A stretch of DNA of 64,000 bases. Origin: an uncultured Paracoccaceae bacterium (GTDB lineage Bacteria; Pseudomonadota; Alphaproteobacteria; Rhodobacterales; Rhodobacteraceae). Below the pieces are notes generated by a model. The model ran no database searches. It was not told the origin of the DNA and saw nothing but the letters and a program-made list of their open reading frames with translations. How positions within the stretch are numbered: the stretch's first letter is position 1; every line of letters begins with the position of its first letter. Positions 1 to 9,669 of the stretch are shown piece by piece. Location: assembly GCA_947503775.1 (NCBI GenBank), contig CANNFE010000005.1, positions 124,001 to 188,000 on the forward strand, given 5' to 3'. The translations under genes were made by a program, and so were the position numbers.

Positions 1-310
1 TCAGCGCCTTGGCATAGGGATCGAGGAGCAGCTTATGCGGGTTGAACCGGTGTCCCTCCTCGGGCACGTACCGGCCTCGCGCACGAAATCCGTAGGTCTG
101 CCCCACGCCCACACCGGCAACATGCCCGTGCCAGATATCGCCTTCCCGTTCGGGCAGGTCGATCACCAGATCCTCGCGGCCGTCCTCATCGAAAAGGCAC
201 AGCGTCACCCGGTCCGCATGGGCCGAGAAGACGGCGAAGTTCACTCCGTCCTCCGTGACCGTCGCTCCCATCGGGAACGGCCGTCCGCCTGTCACCGTGA
301 TGTCGCTCAT
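1..310 (-). CDS. glgX: Glycogen debranching enzyme GlgX, N-terminal part (cut by window edge)
   Basis: Only about the first 103 residues are present; the gene runs off the left edge. The reading frame begins [18 protein letters not shown] and continues with NFAVFSAHADRVTLCLFDE and later RYVPEEGHRFNPHKLLLDPY. This is the N-terminal CBM48/isoamylase-type module that opens GlgX proteins. GlgX hydrolyses alpha-1,6 branches of limit dextrin in the cytoplasm, complementing the phosphorylase encoded upstream. Its ATG overlaps the glgA stop codon (ATGA), so it is the last visible gene of the glg operon and probably translationally coupled. The catalytic barrel lies outside the window, so GlgX rather than another GH13 isoamylase is chosen from context and this N-terminus. 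Confidence 0.9.
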   Translation of the reverse strand, partial: MSDITVTGGRPFPMGATVTEDGVNFAVFSAHADRVTLCLFDEDGREDLVIDLPEREGDIWHGHVAGVGVGQTYGFRARGRYVPEEGHRFNPHKLLLDPYAKAL

Positions 311-1716
311 GCGCTGGCCAGCACCTCGTATAGATCGGCATAGGCCCGCGCCGATGGCCCCCAGCCCACAGGTTGGGCCATAGCGTTCTTCTGCAGCCGC
401 GCCCAGATCTCAGGGGCTCGATAAAGCTCGGTCAGGCGGATCAGCGCCTGCGCCAGCGCCTCTGCCGTCACCGGGTGAAACTGAATACCCGTCGCAACGC
501 CCGCCGCCAAAGCCGCCGGGTTGGCATCGATCACCGTATCGGCCAGCCCGCCGGTCAGCGCCACGACCGGGATCGTGCCATAGCGCAACCCGTAAAGCTG
601 CGTCAGGCCGCACGGCTCGAACCGCGACGGCACGAGGATCGCATCGCCGCCTGCAATCATCCGGTGCGACAGCCCCTCGTCATAGCCGATCCTCACCGCC
701 ACGCCCTCATGCGCCTCGGCTACATGGGTGAAAGCCACCTCCATCGCCGGGCTGCCCGAGCCCAAAAGCGCAAGCTGCCCGCCATTGTCGATCAGCGCCG
801 GCAGCGCCTCGAGCAGCAGATCGAGCCCTTTCTGATCGCTCAACCGAGAGATCACGACGCAAAGCGGCCCGTCGCTCTCCGGCAATCCCAGCTCCTTGCG
901 CAGGGCAGCGGTGTTGCGGGCCTTGCCCTTGGCCGACTTGTAGCCCTTGATCTCGGGATCGCTCGCCGGGTTCCAGATCGCCTCGTCGATCCCGTTGAGG
1001 ATCCCGCTCAAATCGCCCGACCTCGCCCGCATCACACCGTCCAGACCCATCCCGAACTCGGGCCGCATCAGCTCGCGCGCATAGGTCGGGCTGACCGTCG
1101 TGATCCGGTCCGCCCAGACGAGCCCCGCCTTGAGCGCGCTGATCTTGCCCCAGAACTCATACCCCTCCCGGTCAAAGTCATGGGGATCGAGCCGAAGGCG
1201 TTCGATCCGGTCCTGATCCGCGAGTCCATGAAAGGCGATGTTGTGGATCGTCAGCACCGTCGGAATGCCGCTATCCTTCAGGTAATAGGCCGCCAGCCCC
1301 GCCTGCCAGTCGTGCAGATGCACCACATCGGGCCGCCATTTGCCCGCCCTCGCCATCTCCGCCGCCGCCCAGCTTAGCGCCGCGAACCGCTCGGGATTGT
1401 CCGGCCAGTCATGCTTGTGCTCATCGAGGTATAGCGATCCGCCCCGGTCAAAGAGATGCGCCGCCTCCAGCACCAGCAGATCGAGGCCCGCCGCCTTGCC
1501 GCTCAGAACACGCCCTTTGCCGCCAAAGCACTCGTCGATCTTCAGAACGACCTTCGCGCCCTCAAGCGCCGCCATCACCGCCGGGTAACCCGGCAGCAGA
1601 ACCCGCATCTCGACACCGACCTCAGCCAGCGCGCCCGGCAAGGCGCCGACGACATCGGCCAGCCCGCCGGTCTTGACCAAGGGCGCGCATTCCGAAGCGA
1701 CCGACAGAACCTTCAC
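307..1716 (-). CDS. glgA: Glycogen synthase (ADP-glucose type)
   Basis: A 469-residue GT5 glycosyltransferase that transfers glucose from ADP-glucose to the non-reducing end of alpha-1,4-glucan. The N-terminus reads [20 protein letters not shown], containing the KTGGL ADP-glucose loop of bacterial starch/glycogen synthases. Near residue 370 the nucleotide-sugar motif [17 protein letters not shown] is present. I choose the GTG at 1716 as the start: it sits directly before KVLSVASE and overlaps the glgC stop as GTGA. A longer frame reaching 1788 adds only low-complexity Arg/Ala residues read inside glgC. The gene overlaps glgX downstream by four bases. Length is normal for the family (about 470-490). 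Confidence 0.95.
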   Translation of the reverse strand: MKVLSVASECAPLVKTGGLADVVGALPGALAEVGVEMRVLLPGYPAVMAALEGAKVVLKIDECFGGKGRVLSGKAAGLDLLVLEAAHLFDRGGSLYLDEHKHDWPDNPERFAALSWAAAEMARAGKWRPDVVHLHDWQAGLAAYYLKDSGIPTVLTIHNIAFHGLADQDRIERLRLDPHDFDREGYEFWGKISALKAGLVWADRITTVSPTYARELMRPEFGMGLDGVMRARSGDLSGILNGIDEAIWNPASDPEIKGYKSAKGKARNTAALRKELGLPESDGPLCVVISRLSDQKGLDLLLEALPALIDNGGQLALLGSGSPAMEVAFTHVAEAHEGVAVRIGYDEGLSHRMIAGGDAILVPSRFEPCGLTQLYGLRYGTIPVVALTGGLADTVIDANPAALAAGVATGIQFHPVTAEALAQALIRLTELYRAPEIWARLQKNAMAQPVGWGPSARAYADLYEVLASA

Positions 1717-2978
1717 TGCGCCGCGGCCCTCGCATCCAGCATCGGCTGCGTGATCAGCGTGACGCCCCCTTCGGAGACGCGGAACCACTTGGCGTCCTCC
1801 TGGGGATCCTCGCCCACGACCAGTCCTTCGGGGATCTCCACGCCCCTATCGATCACGACATTCGTCAGCTGCGCATGCCGCCCCACATTGACGTAAGGCA
1901 TCACCACCGCCCGCGTCAGCGACGCGTAGGAATTCGTATGCACCTGCGTAAAGAGCAGCGATTCCCGGATCTCCGTCCCCGAGACAACGCAGCCCCCCGC
2001 CACCAAGGACGACACCGCCGTCCCCCGCCGGTCCTCCTCGTCATGGATGAACTTCGCGGGCGGCACGCTTTCTGAATAGGTCCAGACGGGCCAATTCTTG
2101 TCCCACAGGTTCAGATCCGGATCGAAATTCGTCAGATCGATATTGGCCTGCCAATAGGCGTCGATCGTCCCCACATCCCGCCAGTAAGAGGGCGCCTCCG
2201 CATCGTGCCGCACGCAACTGTCATCGAACCGGTGCGCGACCGCCTTCCCGTTGTTGACGATGTAGGGGATGATATCGCCCCCGAAATCATGCTTACTCTC
2301 GGCGTCATCGGCATCGCGTTGCAAAAGCTCGCGCAGGAACGACCACTTGAAGACATAGATCCCCATCGAGGCCAGCGCATGATCGGCATCACCCGGGATC
2401 GACGGCGGATCGGCGGGCTTTTCCAGAAACGAAGTGATCCGGTCCTGCTCATCCACATGCATCACGCCAAAGGCCGTCGCATCCATCCGCGGCACGGTCA
2501 GGCAGCCGACGGTCACGTCGGCCTCGCTGTCGACATGCTGGCGTAGCATCAGCTCGTAATCCATCTTGTAGATGTGATCGCCCGCCAGAACGAGCAGGTA
2601 ATCCACGTCGTAACTGTCAACGATATCGATGTTCTGCGTCACCGCATCGGCGGTGCCCAGATACCACTTCTCCTCGCTCACCCGCTGCGAGGCGGGCAGG
2701 ATATCGAGGTATTCGTTCCGCTCTGCGCGAAAGAAGGACCAGCCCCGCTGGCAATGCCGGATCAGCGAATGCGCCTTGTACTGCGTGGCGACCGCCATCT
2801 TCCGAATGCCCGAGTTCAGCGCATTCGAAAGGGCGAAATCCACGATCCGCGTCTTCCCCCCGAAATAGACCGCCGGTTTCGCCCGCGTATCCGTCAGCTC
2901 CTTCAGGCGCGAGCCGCGCCCGCCCGCCAGCACGAAGGCCATCGTCCGGCTGGACAGCCTCTGGTTCGACATCGACAT
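1713..2978 (-). CDS. glgC: Glucose-1-phosphate adenylyltransferase (ADP-glucose pyrophosphorylase)
   Basis: A 421-residue enzyme that makes ADP-glucose from ATP and glucose-1-phosphate, the committed and usually allosterically controlled step of glycogen synthesis. The nucleotidyltransferase signature [17 protein letters not shown] starts near residue 14, followed by [32 protein letters not shown] and [11 protein letters not shown]. The C-terminal part has the left-handed beta-helix character of the family. The start is set by a GGGAGGA ribosome-binding site a few bases before ATG; a second in-frame ATG two codons later is possible. The upstream gene glgB ends 12 bases away and the downstream glgA overlaps by four bases. 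Confidence 0.97.
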   Translation of the reverse strand: MSMSNQRLSSRTMAFVLAGGRGSRLKELTDTRAKPAVYFGGKTRIVDFALSNALNSGIRKMAVATQYKAHSLIRHCQRGWSFFRAERNEYLDILPASQRVSEEKWYLGTADAVTQNIDIVDSYDVDYLLVLAGDHIYKMDYELMLRQHVDSEADVTVGCLTVPRMDATAFGVMHVDEQDRITSFLEKPADPPSIPGDADHALASMGIYVFKWSFLRELLQRDADDAESKHDFGGDIIPYIVNNGKAVAHRFDDSCVRHDAEAPSYWRDVGTIDAYWQANIDLTNFDPDLNLWDKNWPVWTYSESVPPAKFIHDEEDRRGTAVSSLVAGGCVVSGTEIRESLLFTQVHTNSYASLTRAVVMPYVNVGRHAQLTNVVIDRGVEIPEGLVVGEDPQEDAKWFRVSEGGVTLITQPMLDARAAAQ

Positions 2979-2990
2979 CGCAATCCTCCC

Positions 2991-5189
2991 TTATGACCCT
3001 TCATGGACCAGCATGATCACCGACAAAGGCGGCAGAACGAGCCGGGCCGAACAAGGCTGGCCATGCGCCCCCTCCTCCTCCGTCTCGACACCGCCCATAT
3101 TGCCGCGCCCACCTCCTCCGTAGACATCGGCATCCGTATTCACGATCTCGCGCCAGCGCCCTGCCTCGGGCAGGCCGATCCGCCAGTCCGCCCGCTCGAC
3201 CGGCGTGAAGTTGCAGATCACCGCGAACGGCGCATCCCCCTCGCCGCCCAGCCGCAGGAACGACAGGACCGAATGATCCACATCGCCGCCCTCGATCCAC
3301 TGGAACCCGTCCGCCTCGCAATCCTTCACATGCAGCGCAGGCCAGTCGCGATAGACCCCATTGAGATCCCGGATCAGCGCCCGGATCCCCTCATGCGCCG
3401 GGTTCTGGAGCGCGTCCCAATCGACCGAGGCATCGTGGTTCCACTCCGTCCCCTGCGCGACCTCATTGCCCATGAAAAGCAACTTCTTGCCCGGATGCCC
3501 CCACATGAAGCCGTAATAGGCCCGCAGATTGGCGAACTTCTCCCAATCGCTCCCCGGCATCTTGCCCAGCATCGATCCCTTGCCATGGACCACCTCGTCA
3601 TGGCTGATCGGCAGGATGAAATTCTCGGTAAAGGCGTAATCGATCCCGAAAGTCATCTTGTGGTGATGGTATTTCCGGTTGATCGGTTCCTCGGACATGT
3701 ATTCGAGCGTGTCGTTCATCCACCCCATGTTCCACTTGAACCCGAAGCCAAGCCCGCCTGCATCCACCGGCGAGGACACGCCGGGATAGGCCGTCGATTC
3801 CTCGGCCACCGTCATGATCCCGGGCACCTCGCCATAGGTGATCGTGTTCATCTGCTGGAGCATCGCGATCGCCTCGTAATTCTCGCGACCGCCATCCTTG
3901 TTGGGGATCCACTCGCCGTCCTTGCGCGAGTAATCGCGGTAGAGCATCGAGGCCACGGCATCCACCCGCAGCCCGTCGAGGTGATATTCCTCCAGCCAAT
4001 ACAAGGCGTTGGAGGTCAGGTAATTCGCAACCTCCTTGCGCCCGTAATTGTAGATCAGCGTGTTCCAGTCCTGATGGAACCCCTCCTTGGGATCGGCATG
4101 TTCGTAAAGATACGTCCCATCGAACAGGGCCAGCCCATGCGGGTCGCTCGGAAAATGCCCCGGCACCCAGTCGATCAGCACGCCAAGGCCCGTCTTATGC
4201 GCGGCCTCGACCAGATCGCGAAATTCATGCGGCGGGCCAAAGCGGATCGTCGGCGCATACATCCCCACCGGCTGATAGCCCCAGGACCCGTCGAAGGGGA
4301 ATTCGCTGATCGGCATCAGCTCGATATGGGTGAAGCCCATTTCAGAAACATAGGCGACCAGCTCATCCGCCGCCTCCTTGTAGGAGATCGGCCGTCCATC
4401 CTCGCGCCGCTTCCAGCTTCCCAGATGGACCTCGTAGATCGAGATCGGCGCGTCCCGCCGGTTCTGCGCCGCGCGCCCCGCCATCCAGTCGCCATCGTCC
4501 CAGCCATAGCCCGCGATATCGCGCACGACACTCGCTGTCTCGGGCGGGTGCTGCGCCCCAAACCCCACCGGGTCGGCCTTCATCGGCACAGGTCGCCCGC
4601 CAGCGCCGCGGATCATGAACTTGTAGCTGGCGCCCTCGCCCATACCGGGGACGAAAATCTCCCAAACGCCGGTCCCGCCCCGCCGCCGCATCACATGCCG
4701 CCGCCCGTCCCAGAAGTTGAAATCGCCCACCACGGCGACCCCGTCGGCATTCGGCGCCCAGACCGCAAAATGCGTGCCTTGCGCATCTTCATGCTCCATC
4801 ACATGCGCGCCAAGCACCTGCCAGATCCGCCGATGCGTGCCCTCGCCCAACAGATACTCATCCGTCTCGCCCAGCACGGGCCCATAGCGATAAGGGTCGT
4901 CATACTCCCATTCGGCCCCATCCGCTGCACCTTTCAGCCGGTAGACCCGCCCCGGAACCTCGCCTGCAAACACATGCGGCACATCCGTCGGCAAAAGCGG
5001 ATACTCCGTCCCTTCCTCGACCGCCCAAAGCTGCGAGGCGCCCGGATCGAAGGCCACAACCGTCAGTACGCCGCCGCGCTCGTGCGGCCCAAGGATCGAA
5101 AACGGATCGGGATGCCGCCCTTCGGCAATCAGATGCGCCGTCTCGGCATCGAGAATATCGGCGCGGGTGAGTTCTGTTCCGGACGGCAT
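2991..5189 (-). CDS. glgB: 1,4-alpha-glucan branching enzyme
   Basis: A 732-residue GH13 enzyme that cuts an alpha-1,4 chain and reattaches it as an alpha-1,6 branch. An N-terminal early-set domain (about residues 20-110) precedes the CBM48 region containing FAVWAPNADGVAVVGDFNFW. The barrel follows with WGYQPVGMYAPT, the nucleophile region LDGLRVDAVASMLYRDYSR, the acid/base region MTVAEESTAYPGVS and the HDE motif in LPISHDEVVHGKGSM. Length matches full-size bacterial GlgB carrying both N-terminal modules. It lies 57 bases downstream of glgP and 12 bases upstream of glgC. A 739-codon open frame on the opposite strand is only a composition shadow. Confidence 0.97.
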   Translation of the reverse strand: MPSGTELTRADILDAETAHLIAEGRHPDPFSILGPHERGGVLTVVAFDPGASQLWAVEEGTEYPLLPTDVPHVFAGEVPGRVYRLKGAADGAEWEYDDPYRYGPVLGETDEYLLGEGTHRRIWQVLGAHVMEHEDAQGTHFAVWAPNADGVAVVGDFNFWDGRRHVMRRRGGTGVWEIFVPGMGEGASYKFMIRGAGGRPVPMKADPVGFGAQHPPETASVVRDIAGYGWDDGDWMAGRAAQNRRDAPISIYEVHLGSWKRREDGRPISYKEAADELVAYVSEMGFTHIELMPISEFPFDGSWGYQPVGMYAPTIRFGPPHEFRDLVEAAHKTGLGVLIDWVPGHFPSDPHGLALFDGTYLYEHADPKEGFHQDWNTLIYNYGRKEVANYLTSNALYWLEEYHLDGLRVDAVASMLYRDYSRKDGEWIPNKDGGRENYEAIAMLQQMNTITYGEVPGIMTVAEESTAYPGVSSPVDAGGLGFGFKWNMGWMNDTLEYMSEEPINRKYHHHKMTFGIDYAFTENFILPISHDEVVHGKGSMLGKMPGSDWEKFANLRAYYGFMWGHPGKKLLFMGNEVAQGTEWNHDASVDWDALQNPAHEGIRALIRDLNGVYRDWPALHVKDCEADGFQWIEGGDVDHSVLSFLRLGGEGDAPFAVICNFTPVERADWRIGLPEAGRWREIVNTDADVYGGGGRGNMGGVETEEEGAHGQPCSARLVLPPLSVIMLVHEGS

Positions 5190-5246
5190 GCTGATTGGTC
5201 GTCCCCCTTGTTGCGGGGTTAACCTTAGGGCACGTTTTCGGTTCCG

Positions 5247-7613
5247 TCAGGCGCTAACAGTCGAGATGCCCCAGATATCCGCCATATAGCCGCGGATCGT
5301 CCGATCCGACGAGAACCAGCCAGACCGCGCGACATTCAGCGCCGCCTTCTCGGCCCAGCCGTCTGCATCAGCAAACCAGCGGTCCGCCTCACGCTGCGCG
5401 CGCCAGTAATCGGCGAAGTCGGACGCGACGAGGAAATGATCCGGGCCGCTCACGTTATCGGCGATCCCCGCGAACAGATCCGGCCAGTCCGGAATAAAGG
5501 TCCCATCCCTCAGCGCTTCGAGCGCCCGTGCCAGCCGAGCCTCCGCCTCGATCGCCGTGGCGGCATGATCCTGCACCGCGCGCCGGGCCGAGACCTCTTC
5601 GGCGGTCATCCCGAAGAGCAGGAAATTCTCCGCCCCGACCCGCTCCCGAATTTCAACATTCGCGCCATCCAGGGTGCCGATGGTCAGCGCGCCGTTCATC
5701 GCGAATTTCATGTTCCCCGTGCCCGACGCCTCTTTGCCCGCCGTCGAAATCTGCTCGCTCAGATCCGCCGCCGGAATCAGCCGCTCGGCCAGGCTGACGT
5801 TGTAATTCGGCAAAAAGACAACCTTGAGCAGATCGCCCGTCACTGGATCAGCGTTCACCATCCGAGCGACTTTGCCGACCAGATGGATGATCTCTTTGGC
5901 GAAGTGATACCCTGGCGCCGCCTTGCCCGCGAAAATCTTCACCCGCGGCACCCATCCCGCATCCGGTGCGTCCCGCATCTCCTGCCAAAGGGCAATCGTT
6001 TCGAGAATGTTCAGATGCTGGCGCTTGTATTCGTGGATCCGCTTGATCTGCACGTCGAACATCGCGCCCGGATCAACCTGCACGCCCTGCGTCGCGCCAA
6101 GCCAGGCCGCCAGCTGCACCTTGTTCGCCCGCTTCACCTTGGCCATCGCCTCCACGACGCCCGGCTGCAAGGGCTCCAGCTCGCCCAGCCGCTCCAGATC
6201 CGTGAGCCACCCGTCACCGATCGCCTCCGTCACGACACGCGCCAGCCCCGGATTGCAGCCCGCGATCCACCGGCGCGGCGTCACCCCGTTCGTCTGGTTC
6301 ACGATCCGCTCCGGATGCTGCCGATGCAGCCCGGCAAAGACCGTCTCCTTCATAAGCTCGGTATGCAAAGCCGAAACACCGTTCACCCGGCCCGCCATCG
6401 CGAAGGCCAGATTGCCCATCCGCACCTCGCTGCCGCCAAGAATCCCGGCCCCCGGCATCGCACCCGCCAGCATGCGGATGATCTCCATATGCCGGGGCAA
6501 AAGCCAGCCGACCCAGGCCTCCGACCAGCTCTCCAAGGCTTCGGGCAACAATGTGTGGTTCGTGTAATTCAGAACACCCCGCGCCAGCTTAAGTGCCGCG
6601 TCGAATTCCAGCCCCTCCTCGTCGATCATAACCCGCATCAGCTCGGGCCCCGCGATCGCCGGATGCGTGTCGTTGAGCTGGATCGCCATATGATCCGGCA
6701 GCGCCTCGAGCGGGAGACCCGCCGCCCTATGATCCGCCAGCAGATCCGCCAGGGAGGCGGCCGACAGAAAATATTCCTGCTTCAGCCGCAGCGTCTGCCC
6801 GGCCTCGCTCCCGTCATCGGGATAAAGCACCCGGCACAGCGCCCGCGCCGACGCCTCCGCCGCCGAGGCGCCCACGTGATCGCCACCATTGAACCGGCCC
6901 AGATCAAAGCCCTGCACGGCCTCGGCGGCCCAAAGCCGCAAGGTCCCGGCAAACGCGCCTTGCCAGCCTGGCACGGGAACATCATAGCCCTGCGCCCAGA
7001 TCGTCTCGGAAGGCTGCCAGACCCCGCCCTCGACCGTGCCGAAAAACCCGATCCCGTAGCTACGCGCGCTGCGCAGCTCCCACGGATAGCCCCGGCTCAG
7101 CCAGTCTTCGGGCGTCTCGATCTGCTTGTCATCCTCGATCGCCTGCCGGAAAAGCCCGTGCTCGTAGCGCAGCCCGTAGCCCACGGCCGGACAGCCCACC
7201 GTCGCCATCGATTCTAGAAAACACGCCGCCAACCGACCAAGCCCGCCATTGCCCAAGGCCGCATCCGGCTCGGCCTCCAGCACATCTTCGAGCGTCAGGC
7301 CCAACTCGGCGCACAAAGCCTCGGCGGCGTCCCGCAGCCCAAGCGACAGCAGCGTATCGCCAGCCAGCCGCCCAATCAGAAACTCCATCGACAGATAGGC
7401 GACCCGCTTGTGGCCTGCCCCGCGCACGAGGGCGTCCTGCCAGATCGGCACGACTGCCCCGCGCAAGGCCGCCGCCATCGCCCGCCGTACCGAACACAGA
7501 TCCCGCCGCCCGCCGTGATCGGATACGAGCCGCTCGAGAACCGCCGCCCGGAAGGCCGCATCGCTTGGCAGGGTCACAGGCGCATCACGCATTGCGGCCA
7601 TCGCCAGGGTCAC
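5247..7613 (-). CDS. glgP: Glycogen/starch/alpha-glucan phosphorylase
   Basis: A 788-residue GT35 enzyme releasing glucose-1-phosphate from glycogen chain ends with a PLP cofactor. Hallmarks are AYLSMEFLIGRLAGDTL near residue 70, LGNGGLGRLAACFLESMAT, the QLNDTHPAI segment, NQTNGVTPRRW, FDVQIKRIHEYKRQ, and the PLP-lysine region EASGTGNMKFAMNGALTIGT. The start is taken as GTG at 7613, overlapping the upstream gapR stop (GTGA). ATG codons at residues 5 and 8 are possible alternatives. As the second gene of the operon it places mobilisation and synthesis of glycogen in one transcript. Confidence 0.96.
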   Translation of the reverse strand: MTLAMAAMRDAPVTLPSDAAFRAAVLERLVSDHGGRRDLCSVRRAMAAALRGAVVPIWQDALVRGAGHKRVAYLSMEFLIGRLAGDTLLSLGLRDAAEALCAELGLTLEDVLEAEPDAALGNGGLGRLAACFLESMATVGCPAVGYGLRYEHGLFRQAIEDDKQIETPEDWLSRGYPWELRSARSYGIGFFGTVEGGVWQPSETIWAQGYDVPVPGWQGAFAGTLRLWAAEAVQGFDLGRFNGGDHVGASAAEASARALCRVLYPDDGSEAGQTLRLKQEYFLSAASLADLLADHRAAGLPLEALPDHMAIQLNDTHPAIAGPELMRVMIDEEGLEFDAALKLARGVLNYTNHTLLPEALESWSEAWVGWLLPRHMEIIRMLAGAMPGAGILGGSEVRMGNLAFAMAGRVNGVSALHTELMKETVFAGLHRQHPERIVNQTNGVTPRRWIAGCNPGLARVVTEAIGDGWLTDLERLGELEPLQPGVVEAMAKVKRANKVQLAAWLGATQGVQVDPGAMFDVQIKRIHEYKRQHLNILETIALWQEMRDAPDAGWVPRVKIFAGKAAPGYHFAKEIIHLVGKVARMVNADPVTGDLLKVVFLPNYNVSLAERLIPAADLSEQISTAGKEASGTGNMKFAMNGALTIGTLDGANVEIRERVGAENFLLFGMTAEEVSARRAVQDHAATAIEAEARLARALEALRDGTFIPDWPDLFAGIADNVSGPDHFLVASDFADYWRAQREADRWFADADGWAEKAALNVARSGWFSSDRTIRGYMADIWGISTVSA

Positions 7614-7873
7614 ATCCCCAGCGCCTCCTTGTACATTTCAAGCACGGCTTCTTCTTCGGCGATATCGTCCCGGTCGCGCTTGCGCAAAGCGATGACCTTG
7701 CGCATCACCTTGGTGTCATAGCCGCGCCCCTTGGCCTCGGCCATGACCTCTTTTTGCTGCTCGGCAATGTCCTTTTTCTCCGCCTCGAGGCGTTCGAACC
7801 GCTCGATGAAGGACCGCAATTCGTCTGCCGTCACGCGGTATTGCTCGGTCACACTGCTCGTCTCGTCGCTCAT
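7610..7873 (-). CDS. gapR: GapR-family nucleoid-associated protein (DUF2312)
   Basis: An 87-residue, highly charged, helical protein: AEELRSFIERFERL-type helix, then DIAEQQKEVMAEAKGRGYD and TKVMRKVIALRKRDRDD. This is the DUF2312/UPF0335 family, whose characterised Caulobacter member GapR encircles AT-rich or overtwisted DNA and helps replication and transcription-associated topology. The visible residues DELRSFIERFERLEAEK and KVIALRKRD fit the family closely, and the size is full length. It is the first gene of the glg run and its stop overlaps the glgP start by four bases. It shares an upstream gap with the divergent gene at 8000. That the protein regulates glycogen genes is only a possibility raised by the position. 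Confidence 0.88.
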   Translation of the reverse strand: MSDETSSVTEQYRVTADELRSFIERFERLEAEKKDIAEQQKEVMAEAKGRGYDTKVMRKVIALRKRDRDDIAEEEAVLEMYKEALGM

Positions 7874-7999
7874 CGCTCGCCTCTGATCGGGAAATTGCCA
7901 CGCGCGGTCCTAGCCCGATGGGCCGCGCCCGCGCAAGCCCGCTTGCACGTAGGCCACGCCCGCGCTACCGCAAGGCATTCAAGCGACAAGGAAATCTGC

Positions 8000-8215
8000 A
8001 TGGAAGCGCTCGTCTGGATCGGAGCTCTCGTCACCCTGATCGGCTTTGCTGGCATCGTCTGGAGCCTTCTGCAGGTCATGAAAGCCCGCCGCGAAGGCCT
8101 GCCCGACGAAGAGCTGCGCTTGCGTATGCAAAAGATCGTGCCGGTCAATCTGGGCGCGTTTTTCCTATCGATGCTCGGGCTGATCTGCGTCGTCGTGGGC
8201 GTGATCCTGAGCTAA
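8000..8215 (+). CDS. Small two-helix membrane protein, hypothetical
   Basis: A 71-residue protein preceded by an AAGGAA ribosome-binding site. It starts MEALVWIGALVTLIGFAG and has one membrane span at residues 4-27. A charged loop follows (MKARREGLPDEELRLRMQK), then a second span at residues 48-70 (NLGAFFLSMLGLICVVVG). The layout is a hairpin with the charged loop probably cytoplasmic. I recognise no characterised family, although small proteins of this shape are common in Rhodobacterales. It is divergent from gapR. A much longer frame running from 7565 on the same strand overlaps gapR and glgP and is not used. Confidence 0.75.
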   Translation: MEALVWIGALVTLIGFAGIVWSLLQVMKARREGLPDEELRLRMQKIVPVNLGAFFLSMLGLICVVVGVILS

Positions 8216-8230
8216 AACACAAAGAGAACA

Positions 8231-8354
8231 GGGCAGCGCCCGACCCGGCGGGGCGGCTTAAAGCTAGGGACCGACTGACGAGACGTGGTCCCGAACCGCG
8301 AATTGAATCGTTGCAAAAGCGCCCGCCCCGTGGGGGGCGGGTCGGGCGCTGCCC
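8231..8354. repeat. 17-bp perfect inverted repeat enclosing nested GC hairpins (convergent intergenic)
   Basis: Between two convergent genes, bases 8231-8247 (GGGCAGCGCCCGACCCG) are the exact reverse complement of 8338-8354, with about 90 bases between. The right arm also takes part in local hairpins: CCCGCCCC pairs with GGGGCGGG within 8322-8340, and GCCCGGCG pairs with CGCCGGGC at 8351-8370. The long-range and local pairings exclude each other. There is no T-tract typical of an intrinsic terminator. It may be a bidirectional 3' structure, a folded small RNA or a decayed repeat. Nothing codes in 8216-8398. Confidence 0.6.
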
Positions 8355-8398
8355 GGCGTTGCCGCCGGGCCAGACATCGAATTGCGGTGCTGAAAAAA

Positions 8399-9430
8399 TC
8401 AATCCAGCATCTCCACGATCATCCCCTCCAGCAGCGGCACCAGCTGGCCGTAAATCGCGCCTTTCGGATCCGATGCATTCCCTGCCGCCGCGCGGCTCGC
8501 GACGCCTTGCAGAATCGCGGCCAGACGAAAGCCCGAAAAAACCAGATAGAACGTCCAGTCCCCGACCCCGTCGATCCCGCGCGCGTCGCGATAGGCCGCG
8601 ACATATTCCTCCTCGGTCGGCAACCCCAACGCTGTGCGATCCTTGCCGGCAAGCCCCCGCATCTGCCCGCCATGGGGCAGCCGCCACTGAAAGCACTGAT
8701 AGGCCAGATCGGCCAGCGGATGGCCCAGCGTCGACAGCTCCCAGTCGAGCAAACCGATCACCCGGGGATCCCCCCGCGCGAACATCATGTTGTCCAGCCG
8801 GTAATCCCCATGCACCAGCGCGACCTGCCCGTCATCCTCGGGCATCCGTTCGCGCAGCCAGGCCTCGATCCGCACCATCGCATCCGACGGCGTCTCGACC
8901 GAGGCGCGGTATTGCCCGGCCCAGCGCTCGGTCTGCCGCTCGAAGTAATTTCCCGGCTTGCCATAATCGCCCAGCCCGACCGCCTCCGGATCGACCGAAT
9001 GGAGCGCCGCCAGAACCCGCGCCATCTCGTCGTAATAGCCGCGCCGATCCTTCACCGCGATCTCGGGCAGGATCGGATCCCAGAAGATCTCTCCGTCCAG
9101 ATGCTCCATCACGAAAAACGCCCGCCCCGTCGGCGAGGCCTCGTCCTCGGCCAGGGCCAGCATCTTCGGCACCGGCACATCCGTCCCGGCCAGCGCCGCC
9201 ATCACGCGATATTCCCGCTCCACCAGATGCGCCGATTTCAGAAGCTTGCCCGGCGGCTTCGACCGCAGGACATAGGATCCCGATTTGGGATCGATCCGGT
9301 ATGTCGGGTTGGATTGCCCCGAGCCGAACTTGACCAATAAGTCGACACTTATGAGACCCGGCACATGGGCCTCAAGCCAATCGGCGATCACCGATGGCTC
9401 CACTCCAAGGGGGGCGCTGTCTTCTGTCAT
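8399..9430 (-). CDS. APH/ACAD10-11-type phosphotransferase (hydroxyacyl-CoA kinase candidate)
   Basis: A 343-residue kinase-like protein. LVKFGSGQSNPTYRI near residue 33 is the ATP-loop region typical of the ACAD10/11 kinase group. YVLRSKPPGKLL carries the ATP-binding lysine, VHGDYRLDNMMF near residue 216 is the Brenner catalytic loop, and IGLLDWELSTLGHPLADLAY is the metal-binding DxE-type loop. Proteins of this group phosphorylate the hydroxyl of hydroxyacyl-CoA, as established for mammalian ACAD10/11 and bacterial LvaA. It is divergent from an acyl-CoA dehydrogenase 239 bases away, which is the other half of ACAD11. An aminoglycoside-resistance role is unlikely given this context. Confidence 0.87.
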   Translation of the reverse strand: MTEDSAPLGVEPSVIADWLEAHVPGLISVDLLVKFGSGQSNPTYRIDPKSGSYVLRSKPPGKLLKSAHLVEREYRVMAALAGTDVPVPKMLALAEDEASPTGRAFFVMEHLDGEIFWDPILPEIAVKDRRGYYDEMARVLAALHSVDPEAVGLGDYGKPGNYFERQTERWAGQYRASVETPSDAMVRIEAWLRERMPEDDGQVALVHGDYRLDNMMFARGDPRVIGLLDWELSTLGHPLADLAYQCFQWRLPHGGQMRGLAGKDRTALGLPTEEEYVAAYRDARGIDGVGDWTFYLVFSGFRLAAILQGVASRAAAGNASDPKGAIYGQLVPLLEGMIVEMLD

Positions 9431-9669
9431 GTCCTAGCTAGACCCAACTCGCTCACAAGGTTCAAGAAAATTCCCCTGACGCGGCAACCCTCTGCCCGGC
9501 GGGCAGTCCTGCCAGAGGGCCCCAGCGCGCGATGTTCCCGGTTCATCCCCTCCGACCGGATGCTGCCCGGATACCGCCCGGATGCCGCCACGCCGATTTC
9601 GGCCAATCGCGGGCTTGCGGCCCCACCGCTCCCCCGGCACTCTCGGGCTCCAACCAAGGAGCTTCACCC

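Noticed and set aside
1717-1788. Longer N-terminus for glgA
   Set aside because: The extra residues are read inside glgC and lack family similarity; GTG at 1716 overlaps the glgC stop and starts the conserved KVLSVASE segment.
3003-5222. 739-codon open frame on the plus strand opposite glgB
   Set aside because: It mirrors the glgB codons in G+C-rich DNA, has no ribosome-binding site and its sequence is Arg/His/Pro-rich without family character.
8399-9430. Aminoglycoside resistance gene
   Set aside because: The kinase motifs are shared, but the sequence and the neighbouring ACAD gene fit the ACAD10/11 metabolic kinase group.
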